From Dactylellina haptotyla (taxonomy: Eukaryota; Ascomycota; Orbiliomycetes; Orbiliales; Orbiliaceae): a stretch of DNA of 64,000 bases. The notes under the pieces are model-generated. The model was not told the DNA's origin. It worked only from the letters and a program-made list of their open reading frames with translations, and made no database searches. The position numbers and the translations under genes are program-made. Positions 31,004-42,812 of this stretch are shown in pieces; the first letter of the stretch is position 1; every line of letters starts with the position of its first letter. The DNA is taken from positions 372,001 through 436,000 of the forward strand of contig CM062379.1 of NCBI GenBank assembly GCA_031310005.1. Reading direction: 5' to 3'.

Positions 31004-32076
31004 CTATAGCTTGCTCTCCTTCTGCTTCTTTGCTCCCTTCGCCGCGCCAAAGTCAAAGTTCTTCTCGGCTCCTGGCTGGAAGATCATTGGGTACAAAAAG
31101 CTTGCCACGCCGTTGCTGTTTCTCCAGCTTCCACCGTCTAAAAGAGATATTAGTTACTTGATCCATAGATTTTTAAAAATAATTCAGCTGTACTCACCAA
31201 CAACTAGCGTAAGACCGTTCACGTATCGACCTGCTTCACTGAACAAGAAAATGGTAGCGTCTGCGATCTCACTGACTGCTCCCCAACGACCCAACGGGGT
31301 CATCTTTGCCGGATTCTTCTTCAAGTCTTCCGGAACCATACTCGTCGCTGTTAATCTCTCCATACCCTCCGTCTTTGCAATTGCTCCCGGTGTGATGATG
31401 TTGGATGTGATACCCGCAGGGCCCAATTCAATCGCCAAACTATGCGCAAGGGCGTCAATTCCGGCCTTCGCCGCCGCAACGTGGGATTGCAATGCAGCTC
31501 CCGTAAAATGGAACGCCGCAGAAACAAAGATAATCTTTCCCTTGGTCTTTCGTAATTCCGGAAGACACGCCTTGACAGTGTTGAATGATCCGAGGAGGTC
31601 GATATCCATCACCGTCTTGAACGCATTGCTCGACAGTCCCTCCACTGTGCTCAAAAAGTTACCGGCAGCACCACAGATCAGGAAATCGATCCTTCCCAAT
31701 TCTTTGACCGTAGCTTCCACCGCCGCTGTGAGGGAGTCTATATCGCGGACGTCACAACCAAAACCAAGGACTTTGGATCCCGGTCTGACCTTTTCGATTT
31801 CGGCGGCGACGGACTTGGTGTTGGCTTCGCGACGACCGAGGATTGCGGCGTTAGCACCGAGAGAGACGAGCGCGCGCACCTGGCCAGAGCAGATGGTGCC
31901 TGCACCGCCAGTGCAAAAGACGACTTTGCCCTCTATTCACCACAAAAGAACATTAGTATGCCACAACCACGGCTGTCATTGAGGGACGGGGGAGTGAACG
32001 AACTGAAGATGTCCTTCGCCCACGCGTTCGAGTACAACTCGTCGTCCGCTGGGAATGGAACGGGTAACTCCGGCAT
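31004..32076 (-). CDS. SPS19: Peroxisomal 2,4-dienoyl-CoA reductase (SDR family)
   Basis: Three exons: 32076-32004, 31932-31198, 31137-31004, 313 residues. It reduces 2,4-dienoyl-CoA with NADPH so that polyunsaturated fatty acids can enter beta-oxidation. The Rossmann SDR core shows VVFCTGGAGTICSGQ, AAILGRREANT, GCDVRD, ICGAAGNFL and IIFVSAAFHFTG. HVAAAKAGIDAL carries the Lys, with no classical Tyr at the usual YxxxK site, as is typical of DECR enzymes. NIITPGAI and GSWRNSNGV follow. The C-terminus is ESKL, so the final SKL is a type-1 peroxisomal targeting signal. The last exon supplies this signal; an isoform with intron 2 retained would lack it. Confidence 0.93.
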
Positions 32077-32958
32077 AGTTAACAATTATAATACTCGTCA
32101 AACTAGTGTCGTCTTTGGAGCTCCGCCGAATACAGAGAGTGTTATCAAGTATGAAAATTGAAATGCCGAAACAAAAGGTTGAAAGAACCGAAAACAAAGA
32201 AAACCGGAATAACTCCAGATGCAGATGGGTATATAACCAAAAAGACGGCTATCCCGCTAACCAAGATGCTGACGCCGGCAGAACCGAGTTCACTAATATG
32301 CAGTCGGGGGAAAAGAAGATGTCGGCGGAGGGTTCAGCGGAACATTCGCCCTGAGAAAACCTGGGGAATGGTCCCCTTGGAGATGGAGATGGGGCATGGG
32401 GGTTTCGTCCATTGTTTGAGCCGAGGTAAGATTTCGGCGCCCAGTTCAGCTCGCTTAGGCTGGTCCTTGCCCGCGGTGCCAAACGGGCCATGTGCTGACC
32501 GACAACGCGGAAAACACCACAAACAATGCTATTGTTCCAACACACTTTGCCTGTATCTCCTCCCGGATCGATTACTTGGTTGTATTACTGATTACTCCAC
32601 GGCTGGTTCATGGTGATGTGACGGTGGATTGGACTGATCGCATGTCTGAGTGAAAGGGAAGGTCTTCTCGAACTTTCCCGTCAAAGATCCTATACAAATC
32701 CGATATAAATCCGATATAAATTGAACTCAGGCATATTGATATCCATAGGAGAATATCGAATATATAAACGGTCGTTGAACAAGGCCTCCTTTCCGTGTCG
32801 TAGCCTTGCCGGAGGTTTATCTACACATAGTCCACAGTTTGAGATACTTTGAAGCTAATTATAATTTAATTAAGCAAACTATACGAATCATATTCAACAA
32901 TTTCCAATCCAAGCAATACCAATAGTTAACAACTTCCGTACAATATCACATCCTGTAA
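32077..32958. other. Intergenic
   Basis: About 880 bases; no supported gene. Short open frames around 32,106-32,616 overlap on both strands and look like chance. Confidence 0.45.
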
Positions 32959-33651
32959 CTAGTAAAATTGAAGCCTGAAACCAGCTGCAGTAGGCTCAGA
33001 CCTGGCCAGAGTTTCAGACCTAGCCAGAGTCTCAGACTTAACTAGAGTCTCAGCAGGAGGCTCGGAATTCCACGTATGCGGGGCATTAGCTAGAGTCTCA
33101 GTCGTAGCAGGAGACCTAGACGTAGGCTTGGGGTTATAGAGCCTCATCTTAGGGTATATACCAGCTTGCGCTGCGTGCATTCGAAGTATCATATCAAAGT
33201 CCGGATACTTATGAATTGACTCCAAAGCCTCACCTCTCATAGTCTCGATCAGCCATCCCTTCTGATAAAATAGCACCCAAGTTCCCGACATTACATTCTC
33301 ACGGTTAAACTCGGGCTCCCAACGATTGTCCTTCGTCATCCTCTTCGCCAGTTCGTCTTTAAACCCTGGAACGGGGAGATTGTCGAGGCTGATCCTTGCG
33401 AATCCGATCCTGGATTCGTCGTAGTATGTCTTCGCCAGTTCTTCAAAAATAGTGTCATGATGCGAATTCCTGCAAGTCTCGAAACACCACCCTCGACGGA
33501 CGAAGATAACCATCAGGCCGATGTAGGTGCTGTAATCAAATTGACCGACCAACTGTTGAGCATCAGTGCTGGTCTTGATCTCCCAAATCGGAGGTCTCGG
33601 TGTCTTTCTGGGATGCATATGCGTCCATGAATCGTCCCAGGGAATCGACAT
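32959..33651 (-). CDS. Thioredoxin-fold protein with repetitive C-terminal tail
   Basis: Single exon, 230 residues. Residues about 28-150 fit a thioredoxin fold: STYIGLMVIFVRRGWCFETC (candidate active site at Cys56 and Cys60), FEELAKTYYDESRIGFARISLDN, and later VMSGTWVLFYQKGWLIETMRGE, matching the usual 'PT-vlF-k-G' strand pair. The active site is WC-x3-C, one residue longer than the normal CxxC, and the cis-Pro is replaced by Ser-Gly, so redox activity is doubtful. The tail (about 180-225) repeats ETLA(R/K)SE-like units encoded by degenerate 21-nt repeats. No closer family name can be given. Confidence 0.65.
   Translation of the reverse strand: MSIPWDDSWTHMHPRKTPRPPIWEIKTSTDAQQLVGQFDYSTYIGLMVIFVRRGWCFETCRNSHHDTIFEELAKTYYDESRIGFARISLDNLPVPGFKDELAKRMTKDNRWEPEFNRENVMSGTWVLFYQKGWLIETMRGEALESIHKYPDFDMILRMHAAQAGIYPKMRLYNPKPTSRSPATTETLANAPHTWNSEPPAETLVKSETLARSETLARSEPTAAGFRLQFY
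32993..33070 (-). repeat. Degenerate short tandem repeat in the tail of the thioredoxin-like gene
   Basis: Plus strand shows repeated CCAGAGT(T/C)TCAGAC-type units (18-21 nt) several times in a row, encoding SETLAR/SETLVK repeats. Copy number could vary between strains. Confidence 0.7.
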
Positions 33652-34762
33652 GTTGCTTTATTGTTGTTGATTTTAATTTTAATTTTTTTCGTGAATCTAT
33701 TCAAGTATCAGTATCGTTGGTATAGCTTTACTTGAAGGGTATATTGCTAAGCTACTAACAAGAAACAGTCCTTCAAATCAATAAAGTTTGTATATTTAAA
33801 ATTTTTGACTCTGGTACCTTTCTCTCCCGATGCGAAGGTGTGGGGATTAGAGGTTAACGTTCAAATTCAGGGGCTCATATAAATGGAAGATAGCGATGCA
33901 ATGGGGCTGTGAACACATATTTCCATTTCCATGCAGCATGCAGAACCTCGTAAGAAAAGTACCGGTCGGGCCCAGGTGAGTCAGTGACGCCACACAAGCT
34001 ACACTGATACGAGATATTAGCAGCCTGGGGTACGTACACGTGTCGTCAGTTCTGCACTGAGATACCTTTAACAAATATAAAGCGGGGTATCTGCTCTGCC
34101 TACCTGCTGGTTGATCCTGGCGGATAAAACGAGCACCTAAGAAAGGCAGCTCGCAGCTCGTATCATCTTTTGGCGGAGTCCGCGGAGCGCTGAAGCCAAG
34201 TGTTGCTGTGCCGCTCTTGCGCGTCGACCGATATGCGCCCAACGTAACGCATTCAAGTTTTTGTCCTTCCGTCAATGGTCTTTACATTCTGTATGGTCGG
34301 ATACTCTGTTTGGCTTTTATTAATATTCCTTTTATTTCGATATCGGATGATTTTAATTGGCTTTTTAGCCTGGAAAGAAGCGACGCGGACTAGCTAGCAT
34401 CCATGATGTTAGAAAATCTTACCGCCAGATAGACGTTAGCATAAACTAGAGACATCGATGTGCATCTTATGATCTAGATAAATTTTAACGGGTTGCTTAA
34501 TTCATTGCATCAAATGCAGTCAGTCAAACCAATTGACGATTGTCCGATAGGGTACGACTTGTTATCATGTTGCACACTGCATACATATTTTCTTGGTCTC
34601 AGAAAGGTGGAAAATAGCATGATGAAGATAGGAAATTTTCATTCTGGTATAATTCGCTCCATGCGCATGTTACTTAGACAATCTGAATCAAAAAAGAGGC
34701 GTTGAAGCCGGCTATATACGCGAAAATCATGACGTTGAGTCGGCTAACCTTCATATCAACTA
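33652..34762. other. Intergenic
   Basis: About 1.1 kb between two minus-strand genes; no supported gene. A 13-base match to the start of eukaryotic 18S rRNA near 34,107 is considered chance. Confidence 0.45.
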
Positions 34763-36476
34763 CTACCACGAAACAAGATCGTTTCCTTCCGCCTCTCCGA
34801 AAAAGCTAGTCTTCTTAACCTCCCCGACTTCTCCATTCTCAACACCAGCCACCAATGGCTCTCTCTCCATAATATCCGGAAGTACCTCCTTCAAGAACCC
34901 TACGACAGCTTCATTCACCGTTTTGAATTCCACCAAAAATGCATCGTGTCCCTCCGGGCTATAGATTGTGCTCAACCTCGCATTGGGAATATACTCCGCC
35001 AACTCTTGCTGCTCGGCATAGGTAAATAGCCCATCGCTCTCGATGCCGACTACCAAAGCCGGCTGCTTGATCAATTCCAAAGCTTCGGGGATGCTACCCG
35101 CTCGCCCGCGGCTCACATCGTGGGTATCCATTTTACGAGTCGTAGCGATATAACAATTCGCATCGAACCGCCTCACAAACTTGTCAGCTTGATAGCGGAG
35201 ATAAGTCTGTGCTGAGAACATCGGGTTTCTGGGTCGTCTCTTCTCATCTGGGGGAGTGTTCGGCCCGGAGATTGGAGAGGAAGGACCGGATTGGAGCTTC
35301 TTGCCGGCACGGAAACCCTCGTTGTGATTGGCCCAGTGTTCTTCGGATGGTGTGGATGGCGGGCGGATCCCGTTTTGATGGATGACCCGGGATGGATCAG
35401 CTGTATTGCGGCCGAAGCGGGACTCGAACGAGTTGCGGGAGCGGTAGGTGAGCAGTGCGCTCATGCGGGCCGCAGAGAGACCGGCAATTGGTTGTTGAAG
35501 GGGGTCATAATAACCATCATCTACGGAGATATCAGTATGCCATGATTTTTACCAGGGTTGATGTAGAAGCACGCCAAAACGCTCACCATAACTCGGATCA
35601 CTGTAGATACTCTGTCTCTGGGCCTCTCCCCAGGAGATACCCCAAGCGGAGTGCCTAGCTGAAGTCGCCAAAGGCACGATGCTTCGTACGAAATCTCCAA
35701 AGTATGCCCATTCGAGGCATATCATCCCACCGAGGCTTCCACCGATAACTACAGCCACCTGCTTGATGCCCAAATCCTCAACCACCAGCCTGTGAATCCT
35801 AGCGTCATCACGGATGGTTGTCAAGGGGAACTCCGGCCCGTAGATTTCTCCGGTCTCCGGGTTGATAGTGGCGGGACTGAACGAGCCGTAGGGGCTCCCG
35901 AGATTATTGAGGCAGACAATAAAGAACCGGGAGGTGTCTAGGGCTCGACCGGGCCCGAGCAAGGGTTCCCACCAGTCCCCGACGTCTGCGCTGCCGGTCA
36001 ACGCATGGCAGATGACCATGACATTGTCGCCAGATGGCGCGAGCTGCCCAAATGTCTTATATGCAACCGGGACATCGGTTATGGTCACGCCAGACTCCAG
36101 CGTGAAGCTGGGCAGAATGCAGTAGGACTGGGTGAGGAACCTCGAAAACGGGTTCAAAGGCTGGGAAGTTTCATGGACTGCCGATATGGACAAATGCGCA
36201 ATGCGGAATGGTTAGCAAAAGGCTTATATGCTTAAACAAAATAGATTGTCAATGCGATCTATCACAATATTCCTGCCATTTCTGGCAGTATCGAGAGATA
36301 TATGTGAAGCGAGATATAGGATCATACATCCATGTGCAGGTGAGACAGACATGAGAGGGTGTCAGAAAACACCCGAGAGGGAGGGGTAGCATGAGGCACT
36401 TACCAAACTTCCTAGTATGTATTTTGCTCGTCAAAGGTGCAAGCGGCGCGGGCATCGTGGTTTCGACGGCTGTCAT
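34763..36476 (-). CDS. MET2: Homoserine O-acetyltransferase
   Basis: Three exons: 36476-36404, 36177-35587, 35520-34763, 473 residues. It transfers acetyl from acetyl-CoA to homoserine, the first dedicated step of fungal methionine synthesis. It is an alpha/beta hydrolase: VAYKTFGQL, VICHALTGSADVGDWWEPLLGPG, LNNLGSPYGS, nucleophile Ser172 in GGSLGGM, Asp384 in IESDGLF and His413 in PEGHDAF. The segment between (about 290-330) is a Pro/Ser/Arg-rich insert common in fungal members. The first exon encodes a short N-terminus without a clear targeting signal. The first intron is 226 nt; its acceptor (ATCGGCAG) was chosen because it restores the frame into VHETSQPLNPFSRF. Confidence 0.93.
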
Positions 36477-37687
36477 CGCCTCGAGAGACAAGGCTTTACG
36501 CGAAGGATCCAAGTGGGGGATATGCAACGATCTAACGATATGCAGACCAGATTCTCTACCAGATGACTCGACTGCGAGGGAAACCAGCAAGGCGGGTAGA
36601 TAACGAGACGCTATTTTGCTAAATATAGCCGTATCTTCGGTGCTTTAGGGATTTAGGCCTATAAGGCTCTTCAAGTGATGATGTATAGTATATTGTAGTG
36701 GTGTGTTGATTTGCGGTGGAGCGTCTCTCAGCTCAGGAACTCGTGATCTTCGCAAGGATGAAGATGGCTATTGCCGGACAGAACGAAGGTGATATCTTGT
36801 TTTTTCTTGTTTATAGAGTGTATTTGCAGCGGTCAAGTTTTGGAACTCAGCTGCGCCAATTGACATAAAAGCTGCGTCTATGGTCCTGTTATCTAACGAT
36901 CGGATCAAGATAAACGTATGATGGCCCGTCTCTTAAGGATTCCCTCTGTAGTTTGCCTTGGAAAAAGCAAAGTATGAAGTCTCGGTGAAGGTCATATCGA
37001 TATAGCGTCTAAGAACAGTTTTTGGTCTGGTTCGCGGTGGGTTAAGGCGTCTGACGGATGTCGACGGCCATGCTTTGAGGACTGAGAAGATGTCAAGAGA
37101 TGTTGTAATGGTGCAGGTAAGCTGCACCCGTTGCTTAAAACACCAATCACCAGCCGAGTTCGCAGCCAAATTCTGCCGCCGCCGTCGCCTCAGCATTGCC
37201 GTTGGGCTGCTATTGGCCGAGCCGGAGCAACTCACATTCGAGGGGGATCACGCCATTGTGTTGCCCGCCCCGGATTGGCTGCGCTCTGCAACACCGCAAC
37301 ACACTCTCCGCAAGCTGTAAACTCTGCGTGGGACTTCTATATGGGATTATAATACTGGTTATGGATAAGAAGCTTGGGTTCAACGGTTGCTCTCAGATAC
37401 GGCCTAGTCTTATAAACCCGTTGTGATTATAGCCTCTGCAGAGTATTTTAGGTTCAATTGGCCTAATCAAGATAGTTGAGACCAGAGGTTACAGAATCTC
37501 TTTAAACTGAATGAGCATGGTAGAACCTTGAGATTGAGATGCTTATCGATTATCTCAACTATAAAATTGCTCATTAGTTTGTCGTGAAAGAATAATATTT
37601 GCAAACTTTTATGTCCTTCTACTCCACCCATATAACCCGCACTATACATCCATCCAGACCGGATGCTCATGCCCCAAACCCAACACG
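36477..37687. other. Intergenic: MET2 promoter side and 3' flank of the F-box gene
   Basis: About 1.2 kb. A GC-richer patch at 37,050-37,320 has overlapping open frames on both strands but none with family likeness. No sulfur-regulatory motif could be assigned with confidence. Confidence 0.45.
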
Positions 37688-39102
37688 TCAAGCTACAGCA
37701 TAATTATACATAATGCTGTCTTCAAAATCATCAATATTACCTTTCAACTCCAATTTTCCGTCGATATTCTCAATGGTAAGAGTAATGTCTTCCCAAGCGA
37801 ATCCACGGCCCGGATGTCTAGCTCCTTCAAATGTCGCCGTATTCAACCCACTCATGCCACCCTTTACCCACTTCGCCACCCATCCCTTCATCACTTCCGG
37901 GCGAATATTCTCTTTATCGCTCATATAAAAACTCTGTGCCACCTCTCGTAACACACTCGGCCATGGCAATATCACCTCTTCCAATTTCTTCAGCTGTCCC
38001 AAACATTCATACGGAGCCTGACGATCATACCTTTGCCGTATCGTCTCGTTCTTGAGTAACCCCAATTCCAACCTTTTCAGATTGGGATATCTCTCAACAA
38101 TCCTCAGCAGCCTTCTGGTAGAGGGGCGCACCGTACCAACAATAGCTAAGCTAGTTAGTCCCATGAATGAAGTCCATTGAAACGGCTGTACTACCAGGCC
38201 GTCCGAATATAGTTCGCAATGCTTCCATGAATCATTCGTGCTCTCTACCCGAAGCTCTTCTAGCTTTGGCGCCAGCATGAGTGGGTAATAATAGTAGGAA
38301 CTGCATTCAACCAGCCAGACTCCATCTGCTGAGTAGGGAAATGATATTCCGTTCACGGAGATCTTTGCGCGACGTAGAGACGGTAAGGTTGGAAGCTTAT
38401 AATCTTGCCTGAGGCAATCGGTAGCCAGTGGTTGCAATATCTTGGGTCCGAGAAACTCTCGGGTGTCCGCTACGAAAGCTTTGTATAGCGTCTCGTACGA
38501 AGTACGGCCGTAGGCTTGTCCTAAGATGGTGTTTTTATATATAGATATGTCTAGTTCTTTGAGATTCTGGTAGAATGGATGGTTGCATATACGTGAAAGT
38601 ACGGCAACGAAAGCGTTGGCTTCAAGTTCGGTGGGTATCTTGTACGATATGGTGAGTTTGGTGATATTTGGGAATATTGTTATGGCCGTGGTCTGCCATC
38701 TCAGAGAATCAACGACTTGCACGATGTCGTCGGCGATTTCCCATAGTTTCCCATTTTTGCTGAGGTCGTCGAGTTTGAGTATCCAGTTTGCTGGGTCCTC
38801 AAAACGAACGGAGCTGCATATCGAATAATTAGAGCTATATCCGCCAATTGAACTCGTTCCGTACTGGGTTCATCCTTGTGCACATACCGAACCAAATCTT
38901 TGTAGCGTTCACCTAGTCCATTACTTTCGAACATCCCAACTCCAGCGGACGATAGGATTACCGGGTGCAATCCGTAACGAACGGGGGCCGCCAGGCTGTA
39001 GCAGAACCGTGAGCATTGTGAAAACCGCCCAAGGTCCTCCCGGGGTAGGAAGGCGAGAATCAGATGCCCGAGCTCTGAGGCGAGTGACTCGAACCAGCTC
39101 AT
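37688..39102 (-). CDS. F-box-like protein with leucine-rich C-terminal part
   Basis: Two exons: 39102-38888 and 38813-37688 (intron 38887-38814, GTATGT...ATGCAG), 446 residues. The frame is closed by stops upstream of the spliced junction in the first exon, so the intron is needed. The first 45 residues are F-box-like (FESLASELGHLILAFLPREDLGRFSQCSRFCYSL). The remainder alternates short hydrophobic strands and helices (ITIFPNITKLTISYKIP, FYQNLKELDIS, LMLAPKLEELRVES, RYPNLKRLELG, GQLKKLEEVILP) as in irregular LRR domains. It is a likely SCF substrate receptor; the target is unknown. Confidence 0.8.
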
Positions 39103-41988
39103 CGCAGTGACGTTGATGTTGCAATGTTGGAGTCTTTCGATCTGCCTAACCAGAGACGTCCACGCAAAGTTGGAATCATTCACGCAAGGCTATCTCGAAT
39201 ACTTCCATCAATTAGCGTTGGACACAATAGCATTGCGTCGTTATCTTGCCAGACTCACACAACTTGACCGTCTTGTAGTGTACGATTAAAGATGGTCTCC
39301 TAGGGATACCCTAACACCAACAATTCGAGTCAATATCTTCACAATTAATTGCAATTCGTTGCATTGAACTTTTTGTATGTTGGCATGTTGGCGATAGTTT
39401 CATCATATGCACGCATTTGCCACGGTACCATGACAAGTCGTTAGATAGGATCCCAGGACGAGGCTCGTCTCCAAAAGGTTAAAGACGGCCCCCGTCGAGT
39501 ATCGCAATAGATATGCCATGAGAGTGATGAAAGCGCCAGGTCGCCATTATCAATGCGGTATAGGGCATACGTACGGCGCGCTGGCCATTCAGGCCAGTCG
39601 TTTCCTTCGTGTCTGTACAACACGCTGCGCCCAGCGAAACCCAACCCCCAGTTTAATGTTTTGAGGCTGAAAAATAGACTTGAATTGACTTGTGGATACT
39701 ATCAGACATGTGTTTTTATCCGATTAGCTCAGCTCCTGCCAAATCTGATTGAATTCTCAAATCATCGATCCCACACTCTATCTACTGATACCTATCGTCT
39801 ATGCGATTTGCACGAGCTCGGCCTCATCTGATCCTTCCAAATCGAAAGATTCCAGATAAACAGGATTCATGCATCCAGATTCAGTCGTCATGCGGGAATG
39901 ATTCCTTTCCCATGCGTATCTCCTACTTTATTTTGCAGTTCGAAGCCATAGTGCAAACCAGGCCCCCCCTCATAACCTCTGAGCGCCGTGGGCATACAGA
40001 GCCATTGAATGCTATATTGGTTTTGCGTTGGGCCTACCTCGATCGCAAATACCTCCCCACCGGGAACAACAAATCGTGCCGCCTGAAGCTTCTCAGCCTC
40101 TACAACAGCCTTCCGATATTCCTGCGTGATGATACAAGCCCTACCCCGCCGGAACTTGCACTTCCTCGCTGAAGGATAGGATATCCCGTCTGAGGTTTAA
40201 TTTGCCTGGCGCGAAGCAGGACTTCCCTATATTAAAAACAACAATGCTAAATTCACCCCTACCTTAGATCAAACCACTTCGCTCCTGCTTAGAACCGGTC
40301 CGTCGGATCTGGCGGGGGAATCCGAACATGGGTAGTCACAAGTGGGGAGGGCCAGATCCTTCAAATAAATTGCTGGCGGTTCGCATACGCAAACATGAGT
40401 ATCACTCGGTTAGCCACAAGCCCAAAACACTAGGCGAAGCGTTCATTGCACGGCCGCACATCAGCGGAAAAGGATGCCTGGCTCTCAAAGCGTCGCTGTG
40501 TTTGGTCTAATCTTAATTCTATTTCCGGTGGTCGCGCAAGCCCGGTTCCCATCCTCTGAGCCGTGCCCATTGGCCGCTTTTAGAGCACTCGCGGAATGCA
40601 CGGTTTGCTTTCAAAACTACAACTCTCACCTAATATTTTTTTTGGTTGTGCTGGATCCTTCGGCCGACGGCAAATCATCGTTCCACTTATTTTCCAGAAA
40701 AGGTTCTTTAGCTGGGTTAGTGAAACAAAGGTGTCAAAGACCTTAATACAGTATTTTAATCTACACAGCACGTAAACATGTGGCGAAGACGGGTTTTGCT
40801 ACGGACTGGCCTGGCGGCTAGTGCATCATGCTGTGCGTAAGAGCTTACCCCGGATTTATTATGGCGAGCAGCTGCGTGGAAAGGACCGCGAACGTGATTT
40901 TGCGCCGTCGACCTGAAAGGTAAGACATATGTTTTAGCAAACGTTAGGCGTTAGACGAAAAATTCCTACCTGTTGGTAGCGAAGTTCGCCCACTACTACT
41001 ATTTCCCTACCCGTTTTTAGTGTCAGCAGCTCAAGGATACTCGCATGTATGAGGCTGACCCGAAGGGTTTGTGCCGCACAAAGGAAATGACGTTGGTATC
41101 CGTGGAAGCTACTGGGTTCAGCTAGCCATAGGCATCTGGCACAGATAATCGGAATTCGGAGATAACTATGCGGGAGCTCTAGCTCGTTCTAGGAATGTGA
41201 TTGGATAGCTGCCTGGAGCTTCAGGTCTAGATGTCACAATGTGTAATTCGGGAATGGACGTGAAAACGCGAGACTTTTGGATTGGGATATATCATGAGGT
41301 CAAATATCAAAATTCCAGGCCGGAACGTACTCTGAGTAATTTGGTATTTTTTGTTTACAGATTTTCAAGTAAAATAGAAATTGGGAAGAACAGCAAAAGG
41401 GCATTTTTCTCTATTCATACAAAGGTATAGGTATTAATTTTCTAAGGATTCAGGGTGTTGAACAGACCAAAAAACAGTAAAAGTGTCAATGATATCCAAA
41501 GAGCGAGATATGAATATTAGAAACCGCACATTAAACATCATCGTCAACAAGGCTGGCTTAAAATTAGTAGAAGGCTAAACAAAAGTGAATAAAAGGATGC
41601 CAGCTTGCTAAAAGGCTCCATTAACTCCCAGGTATGTTTGTAAACTGCGTGCGAATGATTGGATAGAATGGTATAACAGATGGCTTCGCTGAAATTCGGA
41701 ACGAAAATAAGCTGAATTTCATGAATGGTCTCTTGATCCTTGTTTCATGGAATGGAAGGGAAAAGAAATCAAGAAAGCCAGAGCTTAAAAATAAAAAGAA
41801 AAGGGCATGTCTATAAGCTTGGTTGATTGGTCGTAAATTATCGTTAATATTTTCCTTGAGATTGTCGTAAAAAAAATTTCCGAGCGGGTAGTATCATTAG
41901 CTTTGTTTTGATCCGGGGGGTGGGTATAAGTCGTTATCGTCGTTTTGTCTTGAAAAGAATGATTCGTCGTTAGAAAGATGTGATATAA
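39103..41988. other. Long intergenic stretch without a supported gene
   Basis: About 2.9 kb. Short open frames on both strands have no recognisable family and shift frame often. The part from about 41,230 is AT-rich and likely includes the 3' flank of the next minus-strand gene. I see no repeat or RNA gene. Confidence 0.5.
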
Positions 41989-42812
41989 TTACAGTTCGTG
42001 GAGTAGCCTCGAGGCCTCTCGCAGACGGTCCAACTGGCGTGTGATATCTGGTTGCGAGACAGAGCTCAGAGGCGATGTAGGAAGGCTATCCAAGTCTTTT
42101 ACAAGCCTATGGTCAATATCCACCATACGAGTGCCTGTTTCTGCATCTGTGCTAGAGTTCACCTGATAAGAGGATATAAATGTTAATTCTAACATCCGTC
42201 GGCCAATTGAATGTTCATGTATCAAACAACGGAATTGTCACGAACCCAACTAAATAGATCATCAGAGACAGTTGAAGTTTGCCGTTTGTGGAGGTATTGT
42301 TTGGGCGTATCGAATGGCTCTTCGTCATTTTTGAGTTCAGGATTCACCAGTTCCTTCATACTCCATCGTCTGATAGCGGTGCTCATACCACCAGTAACGG
42401 GTAGGCCGCTGCCAGCACCGCTACCCGTCTGGACTGGAGTATTTGCCCCGGACATGGTCCAGTCGCCTTCGGTGTCCAATTCAGAGTTCTGAGAGGCCAG
42501 GCTCGTGTTACTAGCGCCTCGTCTTAAGGATCTAGCACGCGGTTGCAGTTGTTGCGCCTCTAGCTTCAGCTTTAGAGCAAGCTCCGCTGGTGGTGGCCCC
42601 GGCGGGAGGATGTAAACGGCGCCATTTTGCAGACCGTGCATGTCTGGCAGAATTGATGAGAGATCTGCCGTCGATTCCAGGGCGTTGAAGGCCGAAGCAG
42701 GTATCAATGCCGGGCGACGGCCACGGGTAGAGCCAGGCGAAACGGTGGCAGCCCTCAGCGCGGACGTAATCGAAGCATCGGCCCGCCTCGGGGAGTAGGT
42801 ATTGGAGGCCAT
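41989..42812 (-). CDS. Conserved fungal protein of unknown function
   Basis: Two exons: 42812-42246 and 42162-41989 (intron 42245-42163, GTTCGT...TTATCAG), 246 residues. The N-terminus is basic and Ser/Ala-rich (MASNTYSPRRADASITSALR). The middle contains a Pro-rich block (VYILPPGPPPAELALKLKLEAQQL), a Ser/Gly-rich linker, and then RRWSMKELVNPELKNDEEPFDTPKQYLHKRQTSTVSDDLFSW. The second exon adds a helical tail ending in DITRQLDRLREASRLLHEL. No catalytic motif is seen. The phase-0 junction and the conserved look of the tail support the splice model. It is probably a disordered regulatory or scaffold protein. Confidence 0.7.

Noticed and set aside
34107-34119. CTGGTTGATCCTG, identical to the start of eukaryotic 18S rRNA
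   Set aside because: The match is only 13 bases and the flanks diverge at once; no rRNA structure follows.
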